Source: Emydura subglobosa (lineage: Eukaryota; Chordata; Testudines; Chelidae). Taken from it: 64,000 nucleotides of DNA. Positions 47,541 through 57,102 of the stretch are shown here, piece by piece (the first letter of the stretch is position 1; the number at the start of each line of letters is the position of its first letter). Location: assembly GCA_007922225.1 (NCBI GenBank), contig ML680047.1:273686-337685 (forward strand). The letters are read 5' to 3'. The notes under the pieces are model-generated. The model saw only the letters and a program-made list of their open reading frames with translations, was not told the DNA's origin and did no database searches. The translations under genes and the position numbers were made by a program.

Positions 47541-47707
47541 TCATTCAGGACTAACAGCCCTGAAATCAGCAGGGTCATCCCTGAGCACAATTCCTGCATG
47601 TGCTCAGTGCACAAGTTTCAAATGTTCTCAAATTTAACTCAGACCCATCCAGTGGATGTAGCCAGCCCCATCTAGGGGCACCCCTCAGGCCAGATCTCCG
47701 TGTCCAG

Positions 47708-49063
47708 TGTCATAGAATCATAGAAGATGAGGGATGGAAGGGACCTCAGGAGGTATCTAGTCCAACCCTGCTCAAAGCAGGACCAATCCTCACTAAAACA
47801 TCCAGCCAGGGCTTTGTCAAACAGCACCTTCAAAACCTCTAAGGATGGAGATTCCCCCACCTCCCTAGGTAACCCATTCCAGTGCTTCACCACCCTCCTA
47901 GTGAAAACTTTTTTCCTAATATCCAACCTCGACCTCCCTCACTGCAACTTGAGACCATTGCTCCTTGTTCTGTCATCTGCCACCACTGAGAACAGCCTAG
48001 CTCCATCCTCCCTGGAACCCCCTTTCAGATAGTTTAAAGCTGCTTTCAAATCCCCCCTCATTCTTCTCTTCTGCAGACTGAACAAGCCTAGTTCCTTCAG
48101 CATCTCTTCATACGTCTTGTGCTCCAGCCCCCTATTTTTGTTGCCCTCCGCTGGACTCTCTCCAATTTGTCCACGTCCTTCCTCTAGTGCAGGGCCCAAA
48201 ACTGGACACAATACTCCAAATGCGGCCTCACCAATGCCCTCCATCTGCTGGCAATGCTCCTACTAATGCAGCCCAACATGTTATTAGCCTTCTTGGCAAC
48301 CAGGGCACACTGCTGACTCATATCCAGCTTCTTATCCACTGTAACCCCCAGGTCCTTTTCTGCAGAACTGCTACCTAGCTCATCAGTCTCCAGTCTGTAG
48401 CTGTGCCTGGGATTCTTCCATCCAAAGTGCAGGACTCTGCACTTGTCCTTGTTGAACCTCAGCAGATTTTTTTTTGCCCAATCCTCCAATTTGTCTAGGT
48501 CCCTCTGTATCTTATCCCTACCTTCCAGGGTATCTATCACTCCCCCCAGCTTAGTGTCATCTGCAAACTTGCTGAGGGTGCAATCCACCCCATCCTCCAG
48601 ATCATTAGTGAAGATGTTGAACAAAACCGGTCCCAGCACCGACGCCTGGGGCACTCTGCTTGTCACCGGCTGCCAACTGGACATGGAGCCATTGATCACT
48701 ATCCATTGAGCCCTATGCTCTAGCCAGTTCTCTATTCATCTTATAGTCCATTCATCCAACCCATACTTCTTTAACTTGCTGATAAGAATACTGTGGGAGA
48801 TCGTATTAAAAGCTTTGCTAAAGTCAAGGTATATCACGTCCACTGCCTTCCCCACATCCATAGAGCCAGTCACCTCTTCATAGAAAGCAATCAGGTTGGT
48901 CAGGCATGACTTGCCCTTGGTGAAACCATGCTGTTCCTGATCACCTTCCTCTCTTCCATATATATAAAATGGATTCCTTGAGGGCCTGCTCCATGATTTT
49001 TCCAGGGACTGAGGTGAGGCTGACTGGCCTGTAGTTCCCTGGTTCCTCCTTCTTCCCTGTGGC
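47708..49063 (-). mobile_element. CR1 LINE, 5'-truncated, comparatively young
   Basis: This is the best-preserved CR1 of the window. Its 3' end starts at about 47,710 with the CATAGAATCATAGAA terminus. It holds the reverse transcriptase palm, thumb and C-terminal region in the right order and is truncated at about 49,063 within the reverse transcriptase. It abuts a miniature-element fragment on its right. Confidence 0.92.
48184..49050 (-). pseudogene. CR1 reverse transcriptase domain, nearly open
   Basis: Reading from high to low coordinates, the frame contains HGFTKGKSCLTNLIAFYEE, then the palm motif YLDFSKAFNTI (first catalytic aspartate), then VLGPVLF, then KFADDTKL (catalytic aspartate pair), then the thumb region with [12 protein letters not shown]. 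Both catalytic motifs are intact. A TGA at 48,736-48,738 breaks the frame between the palm and VLGP motifs, and a stop at the left end of the frame (about 48,184) precedes the 'KRVQRRAT'-like part, whose remains continue to 47,940. The endonuclease and first ORF are absent, so the copy is dead although only lightly mutated. Confidence 0.9.
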
Positions 49064-49200
49064 TTGGTCTACACTAAAACGTTGTTCCCGCCAATGTAGG
49101 TACCCCACAGCACAGACCTAATCGCTCCACCTCTGCGAAAGCCATAGCGCTTAGGTCGATGCAGGTAGGGCAGCGCAGTGTCTGTGTAGACAGTTACTTA
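49064..49200. mobile_element. Miniature-element fragment with 'TCTACAC' ends
   Basis: It starts GGCTTGGTCTACACT and has GTGTCTGTGTAGACA near 49,180-49,194, matching the ends of a turtle miniature-element family related to that at 33,560. It is truncated; the LTR copy at 49,256 follows. Confidence 0.5.
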
Positions 49201-49760
49201 CATTGCGAGTTGGCTGTCAGCCCCGCAAGGGGCTTATAGCCTGAGCCCATCAACCTGTCGCCCATAGGACTAGCCTGCTTGCTTGCATATAATATATATC
49301 TTTCCTTATCGATTTAAGTACGGTTGTTTGGTTATAATAGAGACATGGATTTACACTGAAGTATTGTGGCTGTAATGCAAGATACCCTACAGGCCACATC
49401 CCGTATGAAAGCTAAGTAGTTAGAATACGTATGTTCGGGACCTTTGGCCCAGATAAGTCATGATGAGTAAAAGGATAAGACATGCATGGTTATACCCTTT
49501 ACTCTAGATAAGTCAGGAAGCATGTAAACGGGCAGGGGGGGGTGAGAGGGGGCTGTCACAAGTTATGCCCCAAGTGAACTTCACAGAACCCGCAAAAGGG
49601 CCAGAAATAACAGAGGGGAGATAAACGAACTGTCAGGAACCGTCTGGAAAGGATGTGGATATGCCATTAATACTCATGAACCTGCCAGCCTATAGAATAG
49701 GTGTACCCTAATAATTTGGGGGTGACGAATCCAAGTTTGGAGGACCCATATTGCTCAGGG

Positions 49761-49766
49761 TATAAG
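49761..49766 (+). promoter_or_regulatory. TATA-like box of LTR copy B
   Basis: TATAAG, followed here by AAGG, at the position equivalent to 3,839-3,844 in copy A. Confidence 0.45.
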
Positions 49767-50118
49767 AAGGAGCAAATGGTGCTACCTGGGGGATCAATCG
49801 TCAGCCACTCCTCCTTGAAGCTTCTTTTAGTTAGTGTTAAGATTTCGTTCTTCGTTTATACTTAGTATTATTTGTAGTGTTAGTCTTATAGTTCTTAGCC
49901 CTCGAGCATTGCCTACTCCATCCCTCGACTCAAGAGTTGAGGAACCAGACCTCTCTCTCTCAACCAGGTCAGTAGGGAAGGGTGTGAGTACATTAATCCA
50001 AAGCATATCGTAGAAATATGTATCATATGAGTCTCTATATTAAGATTGTATTATCCATTATCCATTTGATTATTCGTTTCTTTTAGTCAGTCATTTGTCT
50101 ATCATTTTATGTTATCTT

Positions 50119-50124
50119 AATAAA
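50119..50124 (+). terminator. Polyadenylation signal of LTR copy B
   Basis: AATAAA within the conserved TTATCTTAATAAAAGCTTAT block. Confidence 0.5.
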
Positions 50125-50305
50125 AGCTTATAACAATTATACAAATGTGGCTATCAGTGTGAACCGTCCTGTCGTGCACCCCAGGGTCCCTATAAAACTC
50201 TTCTGGAGCCTGGTTCTGGGACAAGAACCTCATTAGCTTCTGACCAGGGCAACTGGTGAGCCTATAACCCCATTCAAATTACAAAACACCCAAAATCAGG
50301 CTACG

Positions 50306-50380
50306 AGCCCTGGGACTGGGGTAGCTGGGAGCTCCCCCACAGCCAGCACACCTGCCCCTGCCGCACCCCCTCCTGGGACA
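50306..50380. repeat. Copy of a short GC-rich unit also at 51,650-51,840
   Basis: 'gggactggggtagctggga', 'ccacagccagcacacctgcc' and 'ccgcaccccctcctggga' recur in modified form at 51,650-51,840, where the unit is present about two and a half times. The nature of the unit is unknown. Confidence 0.45.
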
Positions 50381-50662
50381 GGCCCAACATAGAATCCTTT
50401 AAGCAAGCTTCAAAACTTAAAGCAACGCCCTCCCCACCTCCCACCATCAACTGTGCCCCCCCCATCCCTCACTTCTGCTCCTCTTGAGGTTCTTCACCAC
50501 CATCACCACCACCCCAGGCCATGGGACTGTAGTGGGGTCCCCTCTGCCCCTTCCCAGGCTGGGTGTCACAGGGAAGCGGAGGCAGTGCTGCTCTGAGCAG
50601 CTGGGCTCTCTGCTCCCTTCTCCCTTCCTGTGAGAACAGCGTCAGTTTAGGAAGGGTCAGAG

Positions 50663-50793
50663 CCGTGGTCCTCAGCCTACTTACCGCTGCATCCCCACAA
50701 TATAGACACTGCCTATATGGGCCTGAGGATGTCAGATGGGCCGCGGCTGTGTGCTGATTGGGCTGCCAGTGGCCCACGGGTTGAGAACCACTG
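50663..50793. mobile_element. hAT-type miniature element (131 bp)
   Basis: Starts CCGTGGTCCTCAGCC and ends GGTTGAGAACCACTG, which are inverted repeats allowing for four changes. Flanked by the 8-bp repeats GGTCAGAG / GGCCAGAG (50,655-50,662 and 50,794-50,801; one mismatch). Confidence 0.85.
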
Positions 50794-50879
50794 GGCCAGA
50801 GATCTGCCTGCCTCCTACTGCAGCCCTGACGTAGCCCCTGGTCTGGCCCCTCCAGAGCCTCCTGCTGACGTTCTGGCTG

Positions 50880-51640
50880 CACTTCTCCCCACACCGCTTC
50901 CTGTATGCACACCCCATCCATGGCCCCACCACGTCACGGGACCCGCTCGTCAACCTCCTCCTGGCACCGGCCAGTGGCCATTCACCAGAGCAGGACAGGC
51001 TGTTGGCTGCGGGGTACTCTGCGGCTGGGGGGCCTGTTTCCGTTCCTCCAGCCGCTCATGCATCCAGGCAGAGCTCCTCTGGGCTCTGTCCACTGGCTCC
51101 GTGGACCCCTTGAGGAGCAGTGGGCGCTGTCCGGGGTTCTCGGTCCAGGGTCCCCCCCAGGTTCCCTGCGTTTAACCCCTTGGTCTTCACACCTCTTCCT
51201 GTTTTCTCATTTGTTGTCCCCCGAATTTAGTTGAGTCCCGGGCGCAGTAGCTCCTCCCCTTAGGCTGGGGGAGGGGCTTGTAGCCATGGCCGGGCACACC
51301 CCAGCCCTGACGGGCTGCTTACACACCAGGAGGCGAGGCTATGGGGACAGCAGCCAATCGGAGGGCTTTCCCTGCTGGACAGGGCTGTGTCAGTGAGCCA
51401 GACGGGGGTGCTCCGCCAAGAGGTTACAGTGGGAGTCGGCAGTCAGGAACAGAGTCCTGGGTCAGAACCGGTCAGAAATCAGAGTACAGCCAGGTTACCT
51501 GCAGCAGCTCCTGCAGCCGTGGCCCAAAGCTCCGAGCAGCCGCCCCACTGCTGCTGGTCCTGGGCTTGAGAGCAACCCGCTGACTCCTCCTACACTCACG
51601 CAGCGCAGCTGGCAGGCAGAACTTCGTTTGCTAGGCTAGG
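50880..51640. other. GC-rich DNA, possibly LTR-derived
   Basis: 'ttgagtcccgggcgcagtag' and 'ctgggggaggggcttgtagc' have the style of a gypsy-type LTR, but no paired ends were found. Frames of 109 to 152 codons at 50,717-51,234 have no motif. Confidence 0.3.
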
Positions 51641-51649
51641 ACACGAATC

Positions 51650-51840
51650 CCTGGGGCCAGGAGGAGTACCACTCCCCACCCCCACAGCCAGCACTCCTGC
51701 CCCACTCCCTTTAGCACTCCCATCTGGGAGATGTTGGGACTGGAATAGCTGGGCACCCCCCCAGCCAGTGCTCCTGCCCCGCTACCTGCCATGCCCCCTG
51801 CCGCAGAGGCGGGGACTGGAATAGCCAGGCACACACACCC
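51650..51840. repeat. GC-rich tandem unit, about 2.5 copies
   Basis: 'gggactggaatagc' followed by a C-run and 'cagccag..ctcctgcccc' repeats with a period near 85 bases. The same unit is at 50,306-50,380. Confidence 0.5.
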
Positions 51841-53061
51841 CCCCCACCGCCTGGAGGGACTGGCACGAGAAGGGGCTGGGCGTGACAGGCTACTGGGCTG
51901 GTGCTTACTGATCCCGCTGTCTGGAGCACGTCTGAACTTGCTGTTTCCATGGCGAGGTAGGTTTGTGCCTCCCTCCTGGTCCTGGCCCGTGCATGGCACA
52001 CAGTAGAGGACTCACTGCAGCAGAGCACAGCTCCTGCACTTCCTCCTCGCTGCCAGCCGCTGCCGTTCCTGGAGCTGGTAAGTTCTCAGCTTCGCAGAGT
52101 GCCTGGCTTTGTAGGGAAGGGAAGGGAAGGGAAGGAGACGGGGACATGGACGGATGAGACGGGACCAGGATCAATGCAGGGGAACACAGATGGTCCAGGC
52201 ATAGGAGACCTGTTGGTTTATTTTGACCAGCATCGCCACAGCACTGCTCTCTTGGGCAGCGAGTATCAGCTGCACCCACCTGGAGGCCTGGCCAGGTGTG
52301 GCCCCTATAAGACATTTTCTAGTGTTTAGTCCAGTGCTTGGGAGACACTGACATGGCCTACGGCACCTCCCCTCAGAATGCAGCTCCCAACTCCCAGCCC
52401 AGCCAGCCTCTCCCCACTTGGGGGCATGCCCTGCTTTCACACCCTCCCAGCCCCCCCAATGGCCACATTTCAAGATAGAGCTTGTATCCCCCCCACCCCT
52501 GCTCAGCACTCCCAGACATTCCAGGCTCTGTGGAGGATCAGGGGCCCAGCATTTAACCTCTCAGTCCAGGTATTGCCCCACCAGCGCTGTTACCTCTGGG
52601 CTCTGTTAGGCGATGATGATGTTGTGTGTTCGGCCCCAAACAGCCCAGACCTCGCAGCCTTATCCCATTGCATGTCTACAAATCATTCCATCCCCAAAGC
52701 CCTGCTTATTCTCCCAGCCATTCCTGCTCCCCAGTGACATGCTGGGCTATGCATCAGAGTTTGGGTGCTTTCCCCCCAGATTTATTAGCTGAATCTTTTT
52801 TGCTCTCCCTCAAATCCTGTTCTGGTGCCCAGCACTAGTATCCAAGCCCCTTCCTGCCCAGCATTCTTATCTCCAGCTCCCTCTGTTCATTGGTGCTCAC
52901 ACCTCCTCCCAATCGAGTTTCCTCTGGTGTCAGGTGAGTGTATTTGCTCCCTGCCCCCACAAGCTCATTAGTGAAGTCAGCCCAACCCAACACTGATCCA
53001 CGGGGTTCTATTTCTGGCCCCAGAGAAGGAGATAGACCCAGACCCAGAGAGAGCTGACAAA
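51841..53061. other. Unassigned DNA with a (GGGAA)n repeat
   Basis: Simple repeat (GGGAA) of about four units at 52,113-52,135. The rest is unassigned, with no supported exon. Confidence 0.4.
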
Positions 53062-53074
53062 CACAGCTGTGATT

Positions 53075-53764
53075 ACAACCAGAGAGAGTCCTGGAGCACT
53101 TTAAAGACTAACAAATTTAATTTCCGCAGGCATAATCTTCCATGGGCTGCAATCCACTTCATCAGATGCAAGAAATAGAAATCAGATAGGGTGTACATAT
53201 ATACACATCCAAGGGTAAGGAACAGCAATGGGGAGGGAAGGTGTTAGCAAAGTCCATTTAGTTAGAGAAGATGAGGCCTATTCACAACTGTTGATTAGAA
53301 GGTGAGAATGTGTGAACAGTGACAATTACTTCTTGTAATGAGAGAACCATTCCAAGTCCCTGTTCAGACCCAGTCTGATTGTGTCAAGTTTGCAGATCAG
53401 TTCCAGCTCTGCAGTTTCTCACTGAAGTCTGCTTTTGAAGTTTTTTTGTAGAAATATGGCAACTTTCAAGCCAGCTACAGAGTGTTCTGGGAGATTGAAG
53501 TGCTCTCCTACTGACTTATGGATGTTACCATTTTTATGTCTGATTTGTGTCCCTTTATTCTTTTGCGTAGTGTTGTTGTTCCTTACCCTTGGATGTATAC
53601 ATACACCCCCTCTCTGATTTCTGTTTCTTGCATCTGACGAAGTGGGTTGCAGCCCACAAAAGCTTATGCCTGCAGAAGTTAAATTTATTAGTTTTTAAAG
53701 TGCTACAGGACTCCCGTCGTTTTTGCTGTATACAAACTAACACGGCTACCCCCCTGGAACTTTT
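53075..53764 (-). mobile_element. Penelope-like retroelement, truncated, with inverted terminal arms
   Basis: The 690-bp insertion is bounded by a perfect 13-bp direct repeat CACAGCTGTGATT (53,062-53,074 and 53,765-53,777). Its two ends are inverted copies of each other: the left arm (about 53,086-53,226) and right arm (about 53,577-53,714) share long stretches such as 'agtcctg.agcactttaaa', 'gcataa.ctt.c..gggct' and 'tcagatgcaagaaa'. Between them, on the minus strand, lies the end of a GIY-YIG-type endonuclease frame. Terminal repeats in direct or inverted orientation around a truncated body, and target duplications of variable length, are known features of Penelope-like elements. Confidence 0.85.
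53326..53570 (-). pseudogene. Penelope-like GIY-YIG endonuclease C-terminal remnant
   Basis: The minus strand reads RKRIKGHKSD near 53,567-53,538. After a one-base frame change it reads NGNIHKSVGEHFNLPEHS and continues with KVAIFLQKNFKSRLQ, a TGA, then ETAELELICKLDTIRLGLN, stopping at 53,326-53,328. The R..I..HK, HF....H and E...I pattern is what is expected at the end of a GIY-YIG nuclease of a Penelope-like pol protein. The reverse transcriptase and the N-terminal GIY and YIG motifs are missing, replaced by the inverted arm. It is broken by one frameshift and one stop and cannot be functional. Confidence 0.75.
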
Positions 53765-53777
53765 CACAGCTGTGATT

Positions 53778-54415
53778 GCTTTACTCTTCTTGCTTTACAA
53801 CTGAAACCAACAGGAAAAGAAGGCTTTTTGCACTGGGGAAAAGGGGAGCGCTCAAATATTTAAAGGGACCATTCCCCACAATCCACCACCTGCACACTGT
53901 ACAGACAGCCGTTCAATCAAAGATCTGGGTAAGGGCTGCGTTCCATGATTCCACAGAATCCCCCTCTGCTGCAGAATGGTGGTCCAGAATCTATTCTTTC
54001 ATTTAAAAGAATGGCAGACAAAAACGACACTGAAACGTAAACAGAGGGTACGTGATGCAGTCTGCAGAGAGACCAGGGACCTGCCCCATTCATCTCAATA
54101 GGATGTTAGCACTAAACCATAATCGTGACAATGAAAATATCAATGTGGGAGGAACATCCAGTTAATGTGACTACCCCCAATCTCAAACTGTCTCTGGCAC
54201 CTCAAAGCCCAGCTGTTTCCAGCCCAGCTGCAAAGCCTCCAGCGTCCCCCACTTGTCCTTGCAATACATTTCTGCATTTTCAATACAGAATTCTGCAGAC
54301 ATCTGAAAACTGAAAATTTATGGAAACTGTCAGGTGTTGTTGGCAGCAGAAAGGTCTGGGTTCAATTTTCCAGGGGTTCCTTCTAACGTCTTAAGTAACA
54401 CCTGCTTGAGCGCCC
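53778..54415. other. Unassigned DNA
   Basis: No recognised structure between the Penelope-like element and the next LTR. Confidence 0.4.
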
Positions 54416-55072
54416 TGGCAGGCGGTGGGAGGGAGGCTTTACTTACTGCTGGGATGATGCCTGCTCCTGGTGGCTCTGGAGAAGGCCTTACAAGGCCAAC
54501 ACCCCTTCACACGGCTTGGCCTCTCTCACTGCAGGAGCTGCTGCAGCCTCTGCATGACTCAGCTCTCCAGCCAGGTCACTAAGTGGGAGCCCCTTCCAGG
54601 GTAGCCTCCCAAACTCTTTTCTGTCTATGCAGCGTCAGGTAGGTCTCACACCACTGCCCTGACCCTGTCCATCAGACCGGGGCTCAGGCGGCCTTCCTGC
54701 AAACTGCCAACCACCCCTCTCTGCAGGGGCTGCGGGGGCGGGGGGAGCCCAGGCCCACCCTCAATTCAGGGTGCCAGTCCAGGGCCCTACAATGAACAGT
54801 TCAGCTGTGCATCTCTACCACCGTACTGCATTCACCCCGGGACTCCTTCCTTCTCCCTTAACAGGAGGGGGCTGTAGGCTTCCTCTCCGCTGACACCATT
54901 TCCAGCCGCTTGGCTTTGTAAGAAACCCTGCCTGTTCTCCCGCAGGTGAGTCTTCATCTAAGGAGTTTCTTCCAGCCTCAGTCTCTCCTGTTTGTGGCCT
55001 AATTGGCTGCTTAGGCCAGGTGGGTCCAATTCAGCCCTCTCAGGGCCAGCATGGGGAATATGCCCCATTACA
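54416..55072 (-). repeat. 3' LTR of the gag-only element (657 bp)
   Basis: Ends are TGTAATGGGG on the minus strand at 55,072 and ...TGCCA at 54,416. It shares with the other LTR the order 'tgctgggatg', 'gaaggcc..acaaggcc', 'gcaggggctgcgggggc', 'gactcc' and 'gcctaattgg.gcttagg'. Differences are numerous, so the element is old. Confidence 0.7.
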
Positions 55073-55086
55073 CCCCCTCAGGACTG

Positions 55087-55992
55087 CTACCCATGGGGGA
55101 TGGACAGGTATCTCCTCTCCTGCCTATCATGCAGGTGAGCAGGCAGGACACCCATCTCCTGCTTTATATCACCCACCATGAGGAGTAATGTCCCCTGCTC
55201 CTCCAGGGTCTCTCTCAATTTTTTCCTCTGACATTCCAGGTCCTGCACAGCCTCTTGCAGGGCCTGCTCTGCAGCCCCAGTTTCTCCTTCATCTGGCTCA
55301 CCCACTGCACCAAGTTTCCCATAGTCCGATTCCTCACGGTCTTGTGGATAGCCCAGTGTTAGTCCCTGCATCCTTCAGCTTGCTCCCTGAGGGGCTCTCT
55401 TCTCCCCCCCGTTTCATCTGACTGGTTTCCTTTGCCTGCCTCTTGGCTTTCTCCACCATTTCCATGGGCTTCTTCCAAGCCTCTGGTTCTTCCTGCTCTC
55501 TCTCTCTCTCCAGACCCTTCCCCCTTTCCTGCCTGTCTCTCTTCTCTCTGCGGGGCCGTGCCTCTTTATGTCGTCCTTTGCCCCACACCCAAAACAGGTT
55601 TTCTTCCTACCCAATCGCTTATTGGGTGGGACTCTCCAGGGCCTCACCTCAGTCCTAGCCTCCTGGCAAGGCTCCTGGTCTCTGAATACGTGGGGATACT
55701 CCCTCTGCAGGTGGGCCCTGCACCCACAGACATCATATCGTCAGGGTTGGGCCTAGTCCCGGGGCACCTTTCCCATTCCCAGCCCGGATGACCTGTTCCA
55801 CTTCCCGCCTGTGGGATTCTCTATAGACATTGGTGCTGACCAGCCAACTGCACCACAGTCGCATAGGTACACCTGGGCCTGCCACAGTCTCTGCGGGTTC
55901 TCCAATATCTGTCCCACAAAGCAGGGACCTACCCGTTGCTCACCAGCTCCCTCTGTGGGAGTGGCAACTCCAGTATCCCAGGTAGGGTACAA
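55087..55992 (-). pseudogene. gag-like frame with a degenerate zinc knuckle
   Basis: Three overlapping minus-strand frames (55,753-55,992, 55,334-55,647 and 55,087-55,371) are the broken parts of one product. The first has EQRVGPCFVGQILENPQRLW and CDCGAVGW. The middle has CFGCGAKDDIKRHG, which resembles the retroviral CX2CX4HX4C knuckle with the histidine and last cysteine replaced, followed by a highly charged region rich in E, K and R. The last is predicted coiled coil (EQALQEAVQDLECQRKKL). It would be a nucleocapsid-type gag product; at least two frame changes separate the parts. Confidence 0.6.
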
Positions 55993-56217
55993 CTTCCCTC
56001 AGCAACGAACACTGGGCCATGGGCATCGCCATCTTCCCTAAGGAGTCCTTCTCGATTGCGGACCCTTTTGTTGGGGTCCAAGTGCCTCAGCGTCTCTCCT
56101 GGCCCCTCACCTCAGGGGCCTGGTCATGCTCTCACCCCTGGACATTGAAACGTGAGGCCCTGCCTGTCTCCGACCCCTTTTGTCAGGGTGACTGTCCCAC
56201 ACACCTTCTCCACCAAA

Positions 56218-57102
56218 TGGGATGGTTGGGGGGGCGCCTCTACTCACCGCTGGGATGGCACAGCCGCTCTGGGGAAGAGCTCACGAGGCCGCATCCCTTC
56301 CCGCAGCTGCAATGCAGGCCGTCCCTCGGCCTCTCTCTGTCTGCAGCCCCTCTCTGGCTCAGGCAGGCTTCCTCTTCTCTGCCAGCAGCACCACTCTGCG
56401 GGGCTGCGAGGGCAGCCCAGGGCCACCCTCTATTCTGGGCGCTGATCCAGGGCCCTGCGTGAGCAGTAAGCTCTGCTCTCCACCACCTTTCTGGGCTCAC
56501 CCCTGGACTCCTGCCAGGGGCCCCTTCCGCCTCCCTTACCTCAGGGAAGGGACTGCAGGCTTCCTCGCTGCTGCCGGGCGAGATTTACACCTTACACACC
56601 CCTGGGCAGAGCATCTTCAGCACCCCCCCACCTACAGCTGGCCAGAGGGGCAGGCAGGCGGGGCGGGCTGGGCTGGCCAAGCCGGGCCAGCTGCACGTGG
56701 GGGAGGGGGGGAAAGGGAGGAGGAATATGCTCACCCCTGGGCTCCTGCAGCTTCTGGCCTGGCCAGGAAGGCAGGGCCTCAGGGGGAAGAGGAGGAGCAG
56801 CTGGGGGTGGGGCCCCCAAATTGGCCAGGGCCCTGGGCTGAGCTGCCCCATGGGCCCGTGTGGTAAACTGGCCTTGATCAGGTGCACCTAGAAACGTGCC
56901 TCACTAGAAATCCGGCCCTGCCTGCTGCCTTCCGCCTGGCTTTGGAGAAGCCCTGCCTGTTCCCTCCGCCCCCGGGGTGAGCCTTCCTCTAATTAGCTTC
57001 CTCCAGCCTGAGCCTCCCCTGTCAGTGGCCTAATTGGTGCTTAGGTCAAGTGGGCCCAGTTCAGCCCTCTCCAGGCCCGTGGGGGAGTACAGCCCCGTCA
57101 CA
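56218..57102 (-). repeat. 5' LTR of the gag-only element, with insertion
   Basis: Starts TGTGACGGGGCTGTAC on the minus strand at 57,102. It aligns with 54,416-55,072 except for 56,575-56,920. The sequence just inside its left end (minus TTTGGTGGAGAAGGTG, 56,202-56,217) occupies the primer-binding-site position, but the primer tRNA was not identified. Confidence 0.7.
56575..56920. mobile_element. hAT-type element (346 bp) inside an LTR
   Basis: The right end AAATCCGGCCCTG is the complement of CAGGGCCGGATTT, a hAT-type end. The left end CGGGCGAGATTTAC is its degraded partner. Flanks GCTGCTGC / CCTGCTGC (56,567-56,574 and 56,921-56,928) form an 8-bp duplication with one mismatch. Removing it restores continuity with the other LTR, which proves it is an insertion. 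It is GC-rich, and frames on both strands have no transposase motif. Confidence 0.8.

Larger units (their letters stand above)
49256..50305 (+). mobile_element. Solo LTR, copy B of the 3,352 family
   Basis: It aligns by eye with copy A from end to end, starting TGTCGCCCATAGG and ending near GGCTAC. It keeps the conserved pieces 'gtatgttcgggacctttgg', the TATA-like box, 'ttgcctactcc' and the polyadenylation block. It differs by many substitutions and small indels, so the two are separate insertions, not a recent duplication. No target duplication could be matched at its ends. Confidence 0.75.
54416..57102 (-). mobile_element. LTR retrotransposon, gag-only, minus strand
   Basis: Two homologous blocks, 54,416-55,072 and 56,218-57,102, lie in direct orientation around a 1,145-bp interior. 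On the minus strand the LTRs start TGTAATGGGGC and TGTGACGGGGC. A polypurine tract TGAGGGGG (55,073-55,080) stands directly before the 3' LTR, as required. The interior encodes only a gag-like, charged protein with a decayed zinc knuckle; no protease, reverse transcriptase or integrase is visible. The target duplication is not recognisable. The right LTR is longer because it carries a 346-bp hAT insertion. Superfamily is not resolved; the gag-type zinc knuckle suits gypsy or a retrovirus. Confidence 0.75.

Noticed and set aside
3352..50305. The two related LTRs as the two ends of one 46-kb provirus
   Set aside because: The interval contains a CpG island and dozens of unrelated insertions, no retroviral genes, and the LTRs differ widely; copy A has its own target duplication.
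50469..51234. Frames of 109 to 152 codons near the second solo LTR as a host exon
   Set aside because: They cross a hAT element and GC-rich repeats, overlap on both strands and have no motif.
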